From NCBI GenBank assembly GCA_020627785.1, contig JAHDGF010000015.1, positions 13,079-77,078 of the forward strand: a DNA stretch of 64,000 nucleotides. The letters run 5' to 3'. How positions within the stretch are numbered: the stretch's first letter is position 1; each line of letters starts with the position of its first letter. A program made the translations under genes and the position numbers. Shown here one piece after another: positions 1-9,360 of the stretch. The notes under the pieces were generated by a model, which did no database searches, was not told the DNA's origin, and saw nothing but the letters and a program-made list of their open reading frames with translations. Source of the DNA: Saprospiraceae bacterium (GTDB lineage: Bacteria > Bacteroidota > Bacteroidia > Chitinophagales > Saprospiraceae).

Positions 1-430
1 GGTTATGGATATGCAGCTACTCTGTAGCTGAAGATGTGTTTTACTTTTTTTGTTTGCGGATATTTAGCTGCTCTACAGCTGAGATTGTGAGTTGATGATG
101 GTAACTACTCTGTAGCTGAAGATGTGTTTTACTTTTTTTGTTTAAGGATAATTAGCTGCTCTGAAGCTGAGAGTGTGAGTTGATGATGTATGGGTAACTA
201 CTCCGTAGCTGAAGGATTTAGTGGGTTTTTGTGGGTTATAGATGTGCAGCTACTCTGTAGCTGAGGGTGTGCGTTGATGATGTGTAGGTAACTATTCTGT
301 AGTTGAGGGCATATTGGGTTTTTGTGGGTTATGGATATGCAGCTACTCTGTAGCTGGTGATGTTTTGGGTTATGTGTATGTGGTTGCTCTGTTCCTGCTG
401 GTGTGGGTTGATGTTATTGGTGACGGAACT
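1..430. repeat. Minisatellite of short hairpin units
   Basis: A non-coding array built on a 17-19 base inverted-repeat core whose best copies read CAGCTAC-TCT-GTAGCTG. Clear copies lie at about 14-30, 103-118, 196-211, 247-263, 290-305 and 340-356. A variant in which the arms are rearranged (TAGCTG..CTCTACAGCTGA) alternates at 65-82 and 153-170. Degenerate copies fade out near 390-440. Spacers also recur: the T-rich spacer after copy 1 returns 88 bases later, and the GTGGGTTTTTGTGGGTTAT spacer at about 222 returns 93 bases later. This gives a higher-order period of roughly 90 bases. Every frame is broken by stops. The array probably continues left of the window. Function is unknown; a structured intergenic repeat family is the simplest description. 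Confidence 0.85.
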
Positions 431-759
431 CTGTTACTCTCTGGATAATGATATGTTATCATTTAGGTGATAAATATGCCGATAATCGATGTATTGATTT
501 TTAGGTTAAGCACTGCTATAAAAATTCAGTTGATAAAATAAAAAAAAAGAGGGTAGTATGACTTTGACAAATTTTCAACTGATTAATATTCAAAATTAAA
601 GTCTACGTTTATCGGCAATACGTTGGTATATGTCGATGTTTTAATATTTGCTTATGCATATTAAGGAAGGATTGGAACGGTTATGATAAAAGAGTCGTTT
701 GCTATTTAGTAATTTAATATATTGAGTAATAAGCTTAAGACTATATCTAAAACAATAAC
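431..759. other. Intergenic, no gene seen
   Basis: AT-rich stretch between the hairpin array and the first lipoprotein gene. I see no open frame worth calling, no tRNA-like or hairpin-terminator structure and no clear Bacteroidota -33/-7 promoter pair. The promoter of the downstream lipoprotein gene should lie in its last 100 bases. Confidence 0.6.
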
Positions 760-1593
760 ATGAAAAAATTATTATTGGCCGTTATACTTCCGTTTATATT
801 TTCTTGTAAGGCTACGAAGGACCTGAAGGTGGCGCCAATTGTTTCTGTAGATGATGGTTATGAAATAGAGGTAATGTTTCAACCAGATTCAGAATATGTA
901 ACAAATATTTCTCAGGTTACAACCACTAGTATGACTATGCCAAATATGCCTGAGCAAAGTTCAATTATTGAAGTGTCAACTGGAACAACCCTAATCTTTG
1001 GCGAAAAGAAAAACAATGTATCAGATATGTTAATTATCTATGACGAAGTGGATATGGAAGTTACCGGTGCGGGAGCAGGTCAAGTTCAAAAACCAGCTTT
1101 AGCAGGAATGGAGATTCATGGTAAATTAGAAAATGGGGTTCAATCCATTGATTCCTTGGTTGGAGGTGACGAAGCGCTTAGGGGAATTGTGGAAACTTCA
1201 TTAGAACCAATGTTTAATAACCTTCACGTAGATTTTCCAAATCCTATGAAAATCGGTGAAGAGTTTTTAGACACAAAAGTTACCAAAGTCCCAATCGAAG
1301 GAGCAGGAGAAGTTTCTATGACTATAGAAACAATATATACTTTAAATAAGGTTGTGGATGGTGTAGCTGACCTTACTGCTAAATTCAAGGTTAATGGCTT
1401 AATGTCTATTATGGATAAAGAATTTCCGGTCATAGGTTCAGGAAATGGAAATATGAGTATCGACCTTATGCAGAAATATGTTAAAAATTCATACACAGTA
1501 ATGGATCAAGTGATGACAATGGAGATGCAAGGAATGTCTATGGAACAAAAGGTGAATGTATCTATGCTTATGGATCAGGAGAAAACAAAGTAA
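760..1593 (+). CDS. Lipoprotein, DUF6263-like
   Basis: 277-residue predicted lipoprotein. A Lys-Lys start and short hydrophobic stretch end in a lipobox (IFSC), with Cys16 as the acylated residue, so the mature protein should be membrane anchored. The rest is beta-rich and unusually rich in methionine, for example repeated MTM/MSM/MEM patterns in the last 60 residues. Its layout resembles the DUF6263 lipoproteins of Bacteroidota, but I place it there only tentatively. It stands alone and converges on the response regulator gene, with a strong shared terminator between them. No substrate or function can be inferred. Confidence 0.85.
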   Translation: MKKLLLAVILPFIFSCKATKDLKVAPIVSVDDGYEIEVMFQPDSEYVTNISQVTTTSMTMPNMPEQSSIIEVSTGTTLIFGEKKNNVSDMLIIYDEVDMEVTGAGAGQVQKPALAGMEIHGKLENGVQSIDSLVGGDEALRGIVETSLEPMFNNLHVDFPNPMKIGEEFLDTKVTKVPIEGAGEVSMTIETIYTLNKVVDGVADLTAKFKVNGLMSIMDKEFPVIGSGNGNMSIDLMQKYVKNSYTVMDQVMTMEMQGMSMEQKVNVSMLMDQEKTK

Positions 1594-1667
1594 AATGAAC
1601 TTTTAAAAGTTGAGTAGGGGGCTTATATTTCGCGATTCAATTGACGAAAGGCTAGTATACGATGTTG

Positions 1668-1716
1668 AATAAAGAGGAAAAGGCTTACTCAACGAGTAAG
1701 CCTTTTCCTCTTTATT
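1668..1716. terminator. Bidirectional terminator
   Basis: Perfect 23-base inverted repeat (1668-1690 and 1694-1716) with a 3-base AAC loop. A/T tracts on both outer sides make it work in both directions. It lies between the convergent lipoprotein gene (ends 1593) and response regulator gene (ends 1732). Confidence 0.9.
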
Positions 1717-1731
1717 CTATTTGATTAGATA

Positions 1732-2166
1732 TTATATTTGGACTAAGTGACAGGTGTTTAACCAGAAGTCATTTACTAATCTCACCAACGTAAAGAATTC
1801 GTCTATTCCAATGGGCTTTACAAGAAATGCATTCACGTGATTGGAATAACATTCTTTTATATCAGAATCTAAGTTTGATGTACTTAGCACTATCAAAGGG
1901 ATATTCTTAAGTACCTCATCTGATTTAAACACTTTGATTACTTCTAGGCCACTTACCTTAGGTATGTTTAGATCAGAAATAATAATAGAAGGTGCGTCAG
2001 CGAAATCATTAGCTTTAAGCTTTTTAATATAATCTAAAGCTTGTTCTCCATCTTCTACGATATCCAAGTCGATGCTTAGTTCTTCGATGCTTATAGCTTC
2101 TTCGAAAAGCTTGATGTCTCCTGGGTTATCTTCGATCAGTAATATCTTTTTCTTTTTAAGTTGCAT
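1732..2166 (-). CDS. Single-domain response regulator (CheY/Rcp1-like)
   Basis: 144-residue stand-alone receiver domain with no output domain. The acidic pocket is Glu12-Asp13, the phospho-acceptor is Asp65 (in IISDLNIPK), the switch residue is Ser95 (LST) and the conserved lysine is Lys117 (VKP). This set and the long beta3-alpha3 loop are typical of Rcp1-type regulators paired with PAS-rich kinases. The gene starts 99 bases downstream of the multi-PAS histidine kinase gene on the same strand, so it is probably its co-transcribed partner and passes phosphate on by protein contact. The operon ends in the strong hairpin at 1668-1716. Confidence 0.93.
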   Translation of the reverse strand: MQLKKKKILLIEDNPGDIKLFEEAISIEELSIDLDIVEDGEQALDYIKKLKANDFADAPSIIISDLNIPKVSGLEVIKVFKSDEVLKNIPLIVLSTSNLDSDIKECYSNHVNAFLVKPIGIDEFFTLVRLVNDFWLNTCHLVQI

Positions 2167-2265
2167 TTTCTATTATTATAAAGTTCTCATACACTGATTT
2201 TTTGGAAGTTGCTTCAAAAGTAAGACAAAATATAGTCAGTGTTAGAATAATCTATTGATTTGGTC

Positions 2266-5200
2266 TTAAGATTTCAATTTTTTAGCTGGTAAAGGCTGTA
2301 TTTTTTTAGAAATAGTGAATCTGAAAGAAGAGCCATGATTTTCATTGGCTTCAACCCAAATATCTCCACTATGATTTTGTGATATTTTTTGGCAAATAGA
2401 CAAACCTAAACCTGTGCCTTCAAATACGTCATTACTATGTAGTTTTTCAAAGGTTCCAAATATTTTGGAGTGGTTTTCTTCTTTTATTCCGATTCCATTA
2501 TCCTCCACACAAAATTCCCAATAGGTACCTTTATCTTCACTGCTAACATTTATAATTGGGTTTACATTTTTTCGTCTAAACTTGATGGCATTGCCAATCA
2601 GGTTTTGAAAAATTTGAATCATCATTGATTCATCTGCCTCAATTTTAGTAGGTAGATTACCAATGAAAATTTCTGCCTTTGCCTCTATGATATTTGTATT
2701 AAGTTCAATTAAAATTCTTTGAAGTATTTCCTCAAGGTTTAGAGTTTTTAATTTAATTTTTTGTGTTCCGACTCTACTAAATCTGAGAAGATCATCTATT
2801 AATAACTGCATGTTCCCAGAACTCTTGACGACGATATCTAAATATCCCTTCGACTTTTCATCAAGTAAATCATAGGACTTTTGCTTTAATAAATAAGCAA
2901 AACTAGATACTGTTCTCAGCGGTGCTTTTAAATCATGTGAAGCGATGTAAGCAAAATTTTCTAATTGAAGATTAGAGTCAATGTATTTCACTAATTGATT
3001 ATTTTTACTTTGGAGTTCTTCTCTTGCCGCAATCTCAGCGGTCTTGTCATGTGCGATGATGAAAAGTTCATCTGGGTTAGTGATTTCAACAATAAGATTC
3101 AAATCAGCGTACACATTTTTTGATTCATCAATTGTATTTAGTTTTATAGAGTATATTTTTTCTCCCTTTATGAACTTATCTGATTTATCTTTTATTCTCT
3201 GATGTAACTTAGTAAAACTTATTTCATTGATAAGTTGTGGTATTAGGTGAGATCGATTTTTTGAAAGTATTTCTTCTTTAGAATATCCAAATAATTCTTG
3301 TGCCGAACTGTTGCAATCTATGAATTTATCTTCGCTGAATTTATAAACAAGAATAGCATCATGCATGTTTTCATACATGGCGGTATAAGACTGCTGTGTT
3401 GTTTTTAATTTTTTTTGTGCAACAATTCTATTTGTAACATCATTGAAGAGTAATAGTAATTCACCTTCAGAATTTGTCATTCGGACAACTCCATCAAGAT
3501 ATTTTTTATTTCCACTTTTTGTTATAATACTGATTTGGAAATCAAAGTAATCTCCTCCTTTTTTTAGCTTATTAATAAAAACTTCGAGTGACCCTTGGTG
3601 TTGGTCTTTAATGAATAAGTTATAATTTTTGCCAAGGAGAGATTTTGATTCTAGTATTTCTTCTGTCTTTGCTGAAACAAATGTGAACAATCCGTTTTTA
3701 TCAATTTTAGCTATACCTGTTGGGGAACTTTCAACAATTGAGCGATACTGATTTTCCCTATCTTTTAAATCTTCCTGCGCTTTTACTTTTTCTGTGACAT
3801 CGTTAAATGCTAATAGGAACTCTACTGGCTCTCCTTTACTATTTCTAGTGATTGAGGCGATTCCATCAATAATTATTTGCCCTCTAGTTTTGTGAATCGC
3901 TTTATAGGTTTGATGAATTTCTTTTTTTCCTTTCAATAGAGAGGTAATTCCTTTCAGTAGCCTTTTGTGATCAGATTTGTCTACAAAATTTGAAAGTTTT
4001 TTCCCGATTAACTTTTTTGAATCCTTATATCCGAGAATTTCTTTCGTTCTATTAGAGATAAAAATTATTTCACCTTTTAGGTTTACTTTGGCTATAGCTG
4101 TTGGAGTATTTTCAATGATAGAACTTAATTCTCTTTCTTTTCCTGAGAGCTCATCTTCCTTTTTCATCAATTCAGATAGGTCTCTGGATATTTCAAGAGC
4201 TCCAATTATTTCGCCCATTTGGTTTACTACAGGAGAATATCTGTTTTCATATAAGATTGTGTCTTTACCAGGTACTGCTCCCTTGTAAACAAATTTTTCA
4301 CCTTCAAATACTCTATCATAGTATTGCTCACACCACTTTTTAATTTGCTCAGGCGTTGATACATCCTTCAGGTTCATCTTTTCTTCAATATCTATGTTCA
4401 GATGATTCCTAAAATCAACCTGTGCTTGTTTGTTTATAGTAAGTATATTTAATTCCTTATCTATGGCGTAGATTCCATCCGGCGTTGCATCAAGTACAGC
4501 CATTAACATAGCCTCCCGATCTATAATGTTCTTCGTTTGTATCTTACTTTCTGTAACGTCTCTACCAATACACATACCACCTATGACTTGACCTTGGCTG
4601 TTAGTGATCTGAGAGATTATTATATTATTGTACCTGATACCTTCCACCGATTCCTGTTGAAAGTCGATAGATCGCGATTTTCCGTTTTTTATTACATCCT
4701 TTACAATTATCCCTATTTCCTTTAACTCTTTCGTTTTAGAGAAGACATTTTGTCCAATCTCTAACTCTGAATTTAAGAACTTTTGAAAAGCTTTTTTAGC
4801 TGGATCATTAGCGAGTATTAGTTCGTCTTGTGCATTGACAACAATAATTTCATCCGTAGATGTATCAATTATGGATCTGAGTAATGCCTCGCTTTTTTCT
4901 TTTTCTTGTTCTTTTTTCTTTAGGTCAGATATATCAGCCAAAGTAATTAACACTCCAGAACCTGCATCCTTGGTTGAGGCTTTGTGGCTTAGTTTAGCTA
5001 AGGCAAATTTATCAATACCAGATGCTGTTGGTATTTTTATCGTGGTAGAACCATGTATGATTTTCTTGTCAAGAATATCATTGTAAATCGAACGGAGAAT
5101 TTTATAATCTGCTGGATTTAGAAATTCTTTAAAGGCAATGTTCTCTCCTTCTTTTCTTTCGATTAGCTTGTAGAAAGACGGACTGGCATCCTTTATTTTA

Positions 5201-6090
5201 TCTTTTTCAATATTCACAATGGCCGTGTCTATCGTATTGAAGATATCTCTAAATAAATTTCTTGATTGATTTAAAGCTTCCTTATCCTTAATTGCTTCGG
5301 TGGTGTCAATAAGTGTACAAACCGTTGCATAGTGGTCTCCATCTTCCTTGTAAATACCCTGCAAAGAAGCACTAAAATTTCTCTCATCTCCCGTTGCAGA
5401 AATAAATTTTGAATTTAGTTGGTATCTATCTATGGTATGATTTGTAAAAGCTTCAGTAAGCTGTGCTATTTTTTCTTTTTCGGTGTTTAGGAGTAATGTT
5501 GATAAATGCATGCCGGATAATTCTTCTTTAGAGTATCCGGTTATTTTTGCCAATGAATCATTGGCTTCTAAAATTATGTTTGATTTTAATAAACAGATTC
5601 CATAAACATTGTTGTTTACTATGGCTTTTATCTGTTGGTTTAAAAAATTATTTTCTAAGGTTTTATTTTGACTAACCAGATAGACTTTAAACTTTTTTAC
5701 AATGTTTATTAGTCTATTTGAAATGGAGATAACGTCACTTTCGGGAATTTCCAAAATGATTAGACCAATACTAGCAAGTGGGATTCCAAAATAACTGTTT
5801 GAGTCATTAGATTCTTTAAATGAAATGTAATCCTTTCCATTTAATAGGGTAGGAGCTTTGTCTTTTAGTTGCTGTATGAAGGGTGAAATTTCCTTTGTAG
5901 ACTCAACGGTTTTTATCACTGTTGATTCGAGCCATAAATAGGTTTCTGAAATTTGTTCAAATTCTGAAAGTGTATGAAAAAAGGTCTTCAAGTTTTCCTG
6001 AAGCGATAGCTCGCAGCCAAAGCAAAGAGCTAATGACAATAACTGATCATTAGAAAAATCTACATTTGATATTGGTGGGACTTGAGTCAT
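2266..6090 (-). CDS. Multi-PAS sensor histidine kinase
   Basis: 1274-residue soluble sensor kinase with no predicted transmembrane segment. After an N-terminal region of about 150 residues that may be GAF-like, seven PAS/PAC modules follow, at roughly 155-280, 283-400, 403-525, 530-645, 655-770, 780-895 and 900-1020. Then come a HisKA domain with the phospho-acceptor near His1052 (ASHDLKAPLR) and a HATPase domain with N box (NLIGNAIKF), G1 (VEDNGIGI) and G2 (GTGLGLS) motifs. It autophosphorylates in response to unknown cytoplasmic signals. No receiver domain is fused; the separate receiver downstream is the likely partner. Domain borders are estimates from recurring motifs. Confidence 0.95.
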   Translation of the reverse strand: MTQVPPISNVDFSNDQLLSLALCFGCELSLQENLKTFFHTLSEFEQISETYLWLESTVIKTVESTKEISPFIQQLKDKAPTLLNGKDYISFKESNDSNSYFGIPLASIGLIILEIPESDVISISNRLINIVKKFKVYLVSQNKTLENNFLNQQIKAIVNNNVYGICLLKSNIILEANDSLAKITGYSKEELSGMHLSTLLLNTEKEKIAQLTEAFTNHTIDRYQLNSKFISATGDERNFSASLQGIYKEDGDHYATVCTLIDTTEAIKDKEALNQSRNLFRDIFNTIDTAIVNIEKDKIKDASPSFYKLIERKEGENIAFKEFLNPADYKILRSIYNDILDKKIIHGSTTIKIPTASGIDKFALAKLSHKASTKDAGSGVLITLADISDLKKKEQEKEKSEALLRSIIDTSTDEIIVVNAQDELILANDPAKKAFQKFLNSELEIGQNVFSKTKELKEIGIIVKDVIKNGKSRSIDFQQESVEGIRYNNIIISQITNSQGQVIGGMCIGRDVTESKIQTKNIIDREAMLMAVLDATPDGIYAIDKELNILTINKQAQVDFRNHLNIDIEEKMNLKDVSTPEQIKKWCEQYYDRVFEGEKFVYKGAVPGKDTILYENRYSPVVNQMGEIIGALEISRDLSELMKKEDELSGKERELSSIIENTPTAIAKVNLKGEIIFISNRTKEILGYKDSKKLIGKKLSNFVDKSDHKRLLKGITSLLKGKKEIHQTYKAIHKTRGQIIIDGIASITRNSKGEPVEFLLAFNDVTEKVKAQEDLKDRENQYRSIVESSPTGIAKIDKNGLFTFVSAKTEEILESKSLLGKNYNLFIKDQHQGSLEVFINKLKKGGDYFDFQISIITKSGNKKYLDGVVRMTNSEGELLLLFNDVTNRIVAQKKLKTTQQSYTAMYENMHDAILVYKFSEDKFIDCNSSAQELFGYSKEEILSKNRSHLIPQLINEISFTKLHQRIKDKSDKFIKGEKIYSIKLNTIDESKNVYADLNLIVEITNPDELFIIAHDKTAEIAAREELQSKNNQLVKYIDSNLQLENFAYIASHDLKAPLRTVSSFAYLLKQKSYDLLDEKSKGYLDIVVKSSGNMQLLIDDLLRFSRVGTQKIKLKTLNLEEILQRILIELNTNIIEAKAEIFIGNLPTKIEADESMMIQIFQNLIGNAIKFRRKNVNPIINVSSEDKGTYWEFCVEDNGIGIKEENHSKIFGTFEKLHSNDVFEGTGLGLSICQKISQNHSGDIWVEANENHGSSFRFTISKKIQPLPAKKLKS

Positions 6091-6476
6091 ATATTTTCTT
6101 TCCTTATATGAAAATAGTTCATAATTGTAAAAAGGAAGAGAAAATTATCATATAGGTTGAATATTCGAGTGATATAGAGCAAAAATGATGTCAGAAATTA
6201 CTCATTTAGGCCTGTAAATACTACGTATCCTTTACAGATCACCACAAAACCTCTACATTATTTTAGACTTGTAGGAATTTCATGATGAGTATTCCATTTA
6301 TCAAGGGATAAATAAAAAAGTCAGGCTACTTACACCTGACTTTTCTTTAATACAACCTGTTAATTTACTTATAGTAGTACAAATATGGGGAAGAATTACC
6401 TGGTAACGGTAGAGTTGTACCCTACGGATGTCAACATAGGCACTACATAAACCCTACATATTATAAATTTTATTAA
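6091..6476. other. Intergenic between kinase and ribB
   Basis: 386 bases without a gene. It holds the leader of the histidine kinase gene (nearest 6091) and the 3' region of ribB with its terminator. Several CTAC-containing words recur (for example CTACGTAT and CTACATATT near 6223 and 6455), but I see no structured RNA or open frame. Confidence 0.6.
6316..6344 (-). terminator. Rho-independent terminator of ribB
   Basis: Ten-base stem AAAAGTCAGG / CCTGACTTTT with a 9-base loop. On the minus strand the stem is followed by a run of T. It lies about 130 bases downstream of the ribB stop. Confidence 0.8.
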
Positions 6477-7628
6477 TTAGTCCAATGGAATATGATCAAT
6501 TACTTCAATGCCATAGCCATTTATACCTGAAATTGAACCAGGATTATTAGTGATTAACCTAATTTTAGATGCCTTTTGATCAAGTAAAATCTGAGATCCT
6601 ATCCCAATCTCTTTATTTATGTCATTATGAAGGTTCCTTTTGTGTGGATTTAATCTTACTTGTGATTTAGATTGAGAATCTAGAAATGATAGTGTATCCT
6701 CTAGAGTATCAGAAACAGAGTTGTGTCTTATAAATATTAAGAGACCTTTACCAAATTCCTGAATCAGATTTAGAACGTTACTTATTTTCCCTTTATAGCC
6801 TTTTATCATCATCGCTACAAGATGATTTATATCATCACTAGAGTGAACTCTAACTGGTATTGCTTCACCATCCTCCCAATCTCCAAGTTTTAAAGCTAGG
6901 TGAGTATTTGAAGAATTCGATTCGGAGTAGGTTATAAATTCAAAGGGCCCAAAAACAGTTTCAAGCAAAAATGATTTGCTTTTTTGCACCAATCGTTCTC
7001 TTTGAACTCTATAAGCTACAATATCTTTTATGCTTATTATTTTGAGGTCAAACTTTTTCGCGATTTCCTTCAACTGAGGTAATCTGGCCATGGTTCCATC
7101 TTGATTTAAGATTTCAACCAAAACTCCTGCAGGTTCTAGACCAGCCATTTGAGCTAAATCCACCGCTGCTTCTGTATGACCAGTCCTCCTTAACACCCCT
7201 CCTTTTTTTGCAATTAAAGGAAAAATATGCCCTGGTCTTGCAAAATGTTCTGGCTTGGTATCCTTATTCAAGAGAGCTTTGATTCCAGTAGCACGATCAT
7301 AGGTTGATATGCCGGTCGTGCATCCTTCAAGCTTATAATCGACGGAAATAGTGAAGGCGGTCCCGTGTAGGTCTGTATTTTTATCGACCATCATTGTTAG
7401 TTCCAGTTCTTTGGCCCTTTCTTCCGTAATCGGCGTGCAGATTAGTCCCCTTCCATGGGTAGCCATGAAGTTGATTATCTCCGGAGTAATACATTCTGCA
7501 GCGCACACAAAATCACCTTCATTCTCGCGATCTTCATCATCAACAATGATAATTACTTTACCCTGTTTGATATCCTCAATGGCGGATTCAATGGTATCAA
7601 ATAAGATGTTCTGTTGTACTGTTTCCAT
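6477..7628 (-). CDS. ribB: 3,4-dihydroxy-2-butanone-4-phosphate synthase with degenerate GTP cyclohydrolase II domain
   Basis: Riboflavin biosynthesis enzyme that converts ribulose 5-phosphate into the four-carbon precursor of lumazine. The RibB half (first about 205 residues) has the acidic loop ([10 protein letters not shown]), HGRGLICTP and [11 protein letters not shown] motifs and looks active. The second half aligns with GTP cyclohydrolase II: it keeps the [22 protein letters not shown] and GYGIEV blocks. However, the zinc-binding CLTGD...CDCG segment is replaced by a sequence without cysteine ([12 protein letters not shown]), and the EGRGIGL motif is gone. That half is therefore probably catalytically dead, as in the RibBX proteins described in Proteobacteria. 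I chose the start at METVQQN (7628); an in-frame ATG at 7691 would add 21 unlikely residues. Confidence 0.9.
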   Translation of the reverse strand: METVQQNILFDTIESAIEDIKQGKVIIIVDDEDRENEGDFVCAAECITPEIINFMATHGRGLICTPITEERAKELELTMMVDKNTDLHGTAFTISVDYKLEGCTTGISTYDRATGIKALLNKDTKPEHFARPGHIFPLIAKKGGVLRRTGHTEAAVDLAQMAGLEPAGVLVEILNQDGTMARLPQLKEIAKKFDLKIISIKDIVAYRVQRERLVQKSKSFLLETVFGPFEFITYSESNSSNTHLALKLGDWEDGEAIPVRVHSSDDINHLVAMMIKGYKGKISNVLNLIQEFGKGLLIFIRHNSVSDTLEDTLSFLDSQSKSQVRLNPHKRNLHNDINKEIGIGSQILLDQKASKIRLITNNPGSISGINGYGIEVIDHIPLD

Positions 7629-7786
7629 AGCTGTTTTTTTAGCATTTGCTATCGCATGCAAATATAGAATTACAACAACTAAAAGTATCATTTGGTTAAT
7701 AAAGTAGCTGAGAATCAGCAGTATTTATTTTTAAACCCTTCTTTTTAATAGAAATGGACTATTTTCCCTTTCTAATATAAAATGGT

Positions 7787-8524
7787 TTGGATCTCAGCAT
7801 AACTTCATATCTCATAGTAGGCTTGGCAAGTCTTGTAATCGGTATGTCTAAGTCGGGTGTTAAGGGAATATTCATTATTACAGTCACCTTGATGGCACTT
7901 GTTTTTGGCAGTAAGGCATCCACAGGAGTAATCGTTCCATTGTTAATATGCGCAGATATCTTGGCTGTTATTTACTATAAAAGATATGTTGATTGGAAGC
8001 TACTTTTGCGATTTCTTCCTTGGATGATTTTTGGAGTTTTGATCGGCGTTTTATTTGGGAAAGACCTACCAGAGGAATCATTTAAAAATGTTATGGCAGG
8101 GATTATTCTGTTCAGTGTTGGTGCGATGATTTACTGGGAGAAACAAAAAGATCTTGTTCTTTCTGACAACAAATTATTTGTCAGCGTTGTAGGTATCTTG
8201 GCAGGTGTAACAACGATGATTGGTAATTTGGCAGGGCCTTTTTCTAATATTTTCTTCCTGGCTGCCAGAATCCCTAAGAATGAATTTATTGGGACAGCAG
8301 CATGGCTATTTTTTATTATTAATCTTTTCAAACTTCCATTTCATATTTTTGTATGGGAGACTATTACGCTTGAATCATTGCGAATTGACTTATACCTTTT
8401 ACCAGCCATGCTCCTTGGGTTTTGGATGGGTTTAAAAGTGATTGTATTATTTAAGGAAAGCTTTTTTAGAAAATTTATTCTTATTGGTACAGCAATTGGT
8501 GCCATTCTTTTAATTTTTAAATAA
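7787..8524 (+). CDS. TauE/SafE family permease
   Basis: 245-residue integral membrane protein of the sulfite exporter TauE/SafE (DUF81) family, with about eight hydrophobic segments and the typical duplicated layout. The family's glycine-rich N-terminal motif is seen (GMSKSGVKG), and the second half begins with GNLAGPFSNIF. Substrates in this family are sulfite, sulfoacetate or other organosulfur anions; none can be assigned here. The start is TTG: an in-frame stop lies just upstream and no earlier ATG is in frame. The PnuC-like gene follows after 8 bases, so the two are probably co-transcribed. The pair is divergent from ribB. Confidence 0.88.
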   Translation: MDLSITSYLIVGLASLVIGMSKSGVKGIFIITVTLMALVFGSKASTGVIVPLLICADILAVIYYKRYVDWKLLLRFLPWMIFGVLIGVLFGKDLPEESFKNVMAGIILFSVGAMIYWEKQKDLVLSDNKLFVSVVGILAGVTTMIGNLAGPFSNIFFLAARIPKNEFIGTAAWLFFIINLFKLPFHIFVWETITLESLRIDLYLLPAMLLGFWMGLKVIVLFKESFFRKFILIGTAIGAILLIFK

Positions 8525-8532
8525 ATTTAAAG

Positions 8533-9300
8533 GTGGATAAATTGAGATTCCCATTCATACGTAAGCTTGTACATTCTTCCTCTTTAGATCTTTTGGGGGC
8601 GGCACTTATTTTTTCAGTCTGTCTTTTTCGATCATTTCACGAAACAATATATTACCAAGGAGAAATACAATTTGGAATACCAATCCAAGAATTATGGAGT
8701 TATGTGATGAAGGGAGCATTCCCATTAGGAATCTTCTCAACGGTAGGCGCTGTATTTTCTTTACTTTCTACTAGATTAATTGGAAAACAAAATAATATTG
8801 GCAATGTCATCGGAGTCTTGACAACTGTAAATTCTGGGGTCATTGATTTTATGTTTGGTAATGCTTCAGCAATTATAACTTATCCACTATCATTTTTTAT
8901 CATGACATTTGCGGTGTCCAAGTGGAAGGGAGGAGAGGAATTGAAATCAAGAGACTGGAGGTATTATTTAATAATTGGATCTGGGATGTTACTCGGTTTT
9001 ATCTTGGTTTATTTAGGTGCATATCTATTTGGTGGCCGAACAGATACAGTATTCTTAAATGTTGTTGCCATAACTTTCGGTTTGTCCATAGGCGCTAATA
9101 TCTGCAGTGCCTTAAAGTATGAAGAGACTTGGTTGAGCTGGATTGTCTATAATATCGTACAACTCACAAAAGCAATCTTACAATTAAATTTAGCCAATGT
9201 AGTTAAGTACATATTTTATTTATTCAATGCTGCCATAACTTTGGTTGATTGGCTGTCTAATGGTGATGTAAAGAATGAAATGCAGGCGGTGAAATCCTAA
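8533..9300 (+). CDS. PnuC-like vitamin/nucleoside transporter
   Basis: 255-residue membrane protein with six to seven hydrophobic segments. The C-terminal part has the tryptophan- and asparagine-containing segment typical of the PnuC family (ETWLSWIVYN, then two more helices ending in LVDW). PnuC-type carriers move nicotinamide riboside, thiamine or riboflavin by facilitated diffusion, and the substrate is then trapped by phosphorylation. Closeness to the divergent ribB makes riboflavin (RibM/PnuX type) a possible substrate, but no FMN riboswitch is visible. The start is GTG at 8533, just behind a purine-rich AAAGG. Confidence 0.65.
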   Translation: MDKLRFPFIRKLVHSSSLDLLGAALIFSVCLFRSFHETIYYQGEIQFGIPIQELWSYVMKGAFPLGIFSTVGAVFSLLSTRLIGKQNNIGNVIGVLTTVNSGVIDFMFGNASAIITYPLSFFIMTFAVSKWKGGEELKSRDWRYYLIIGSGMLLGFILVYLGAYLFGGRTDTVFLNVVAITFGLSIGANICSALKYEETWLSWIVYNIVQLTKAILQLNLANVVKYIFYLFNAAITLVDWLSNGDVKNEMQAVKS

Positions 9301-9360
9301 TTACAAAATTAAAATTCGTCGCCATGTTTTTATAAACCTTGTCAGAATTTTAAGCTTAAA

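Noticed and set aside
1-430. CRISPR-like array
   Set aside because: Spacers also repeat and vary in length, units alternate between two forms, and no cas gene is in the window.
7629-7786. FMN riboswitch between ribB and the transporter pair
   Set aside because: No conserved multi-stem core visible and the region is short and AT-rich.
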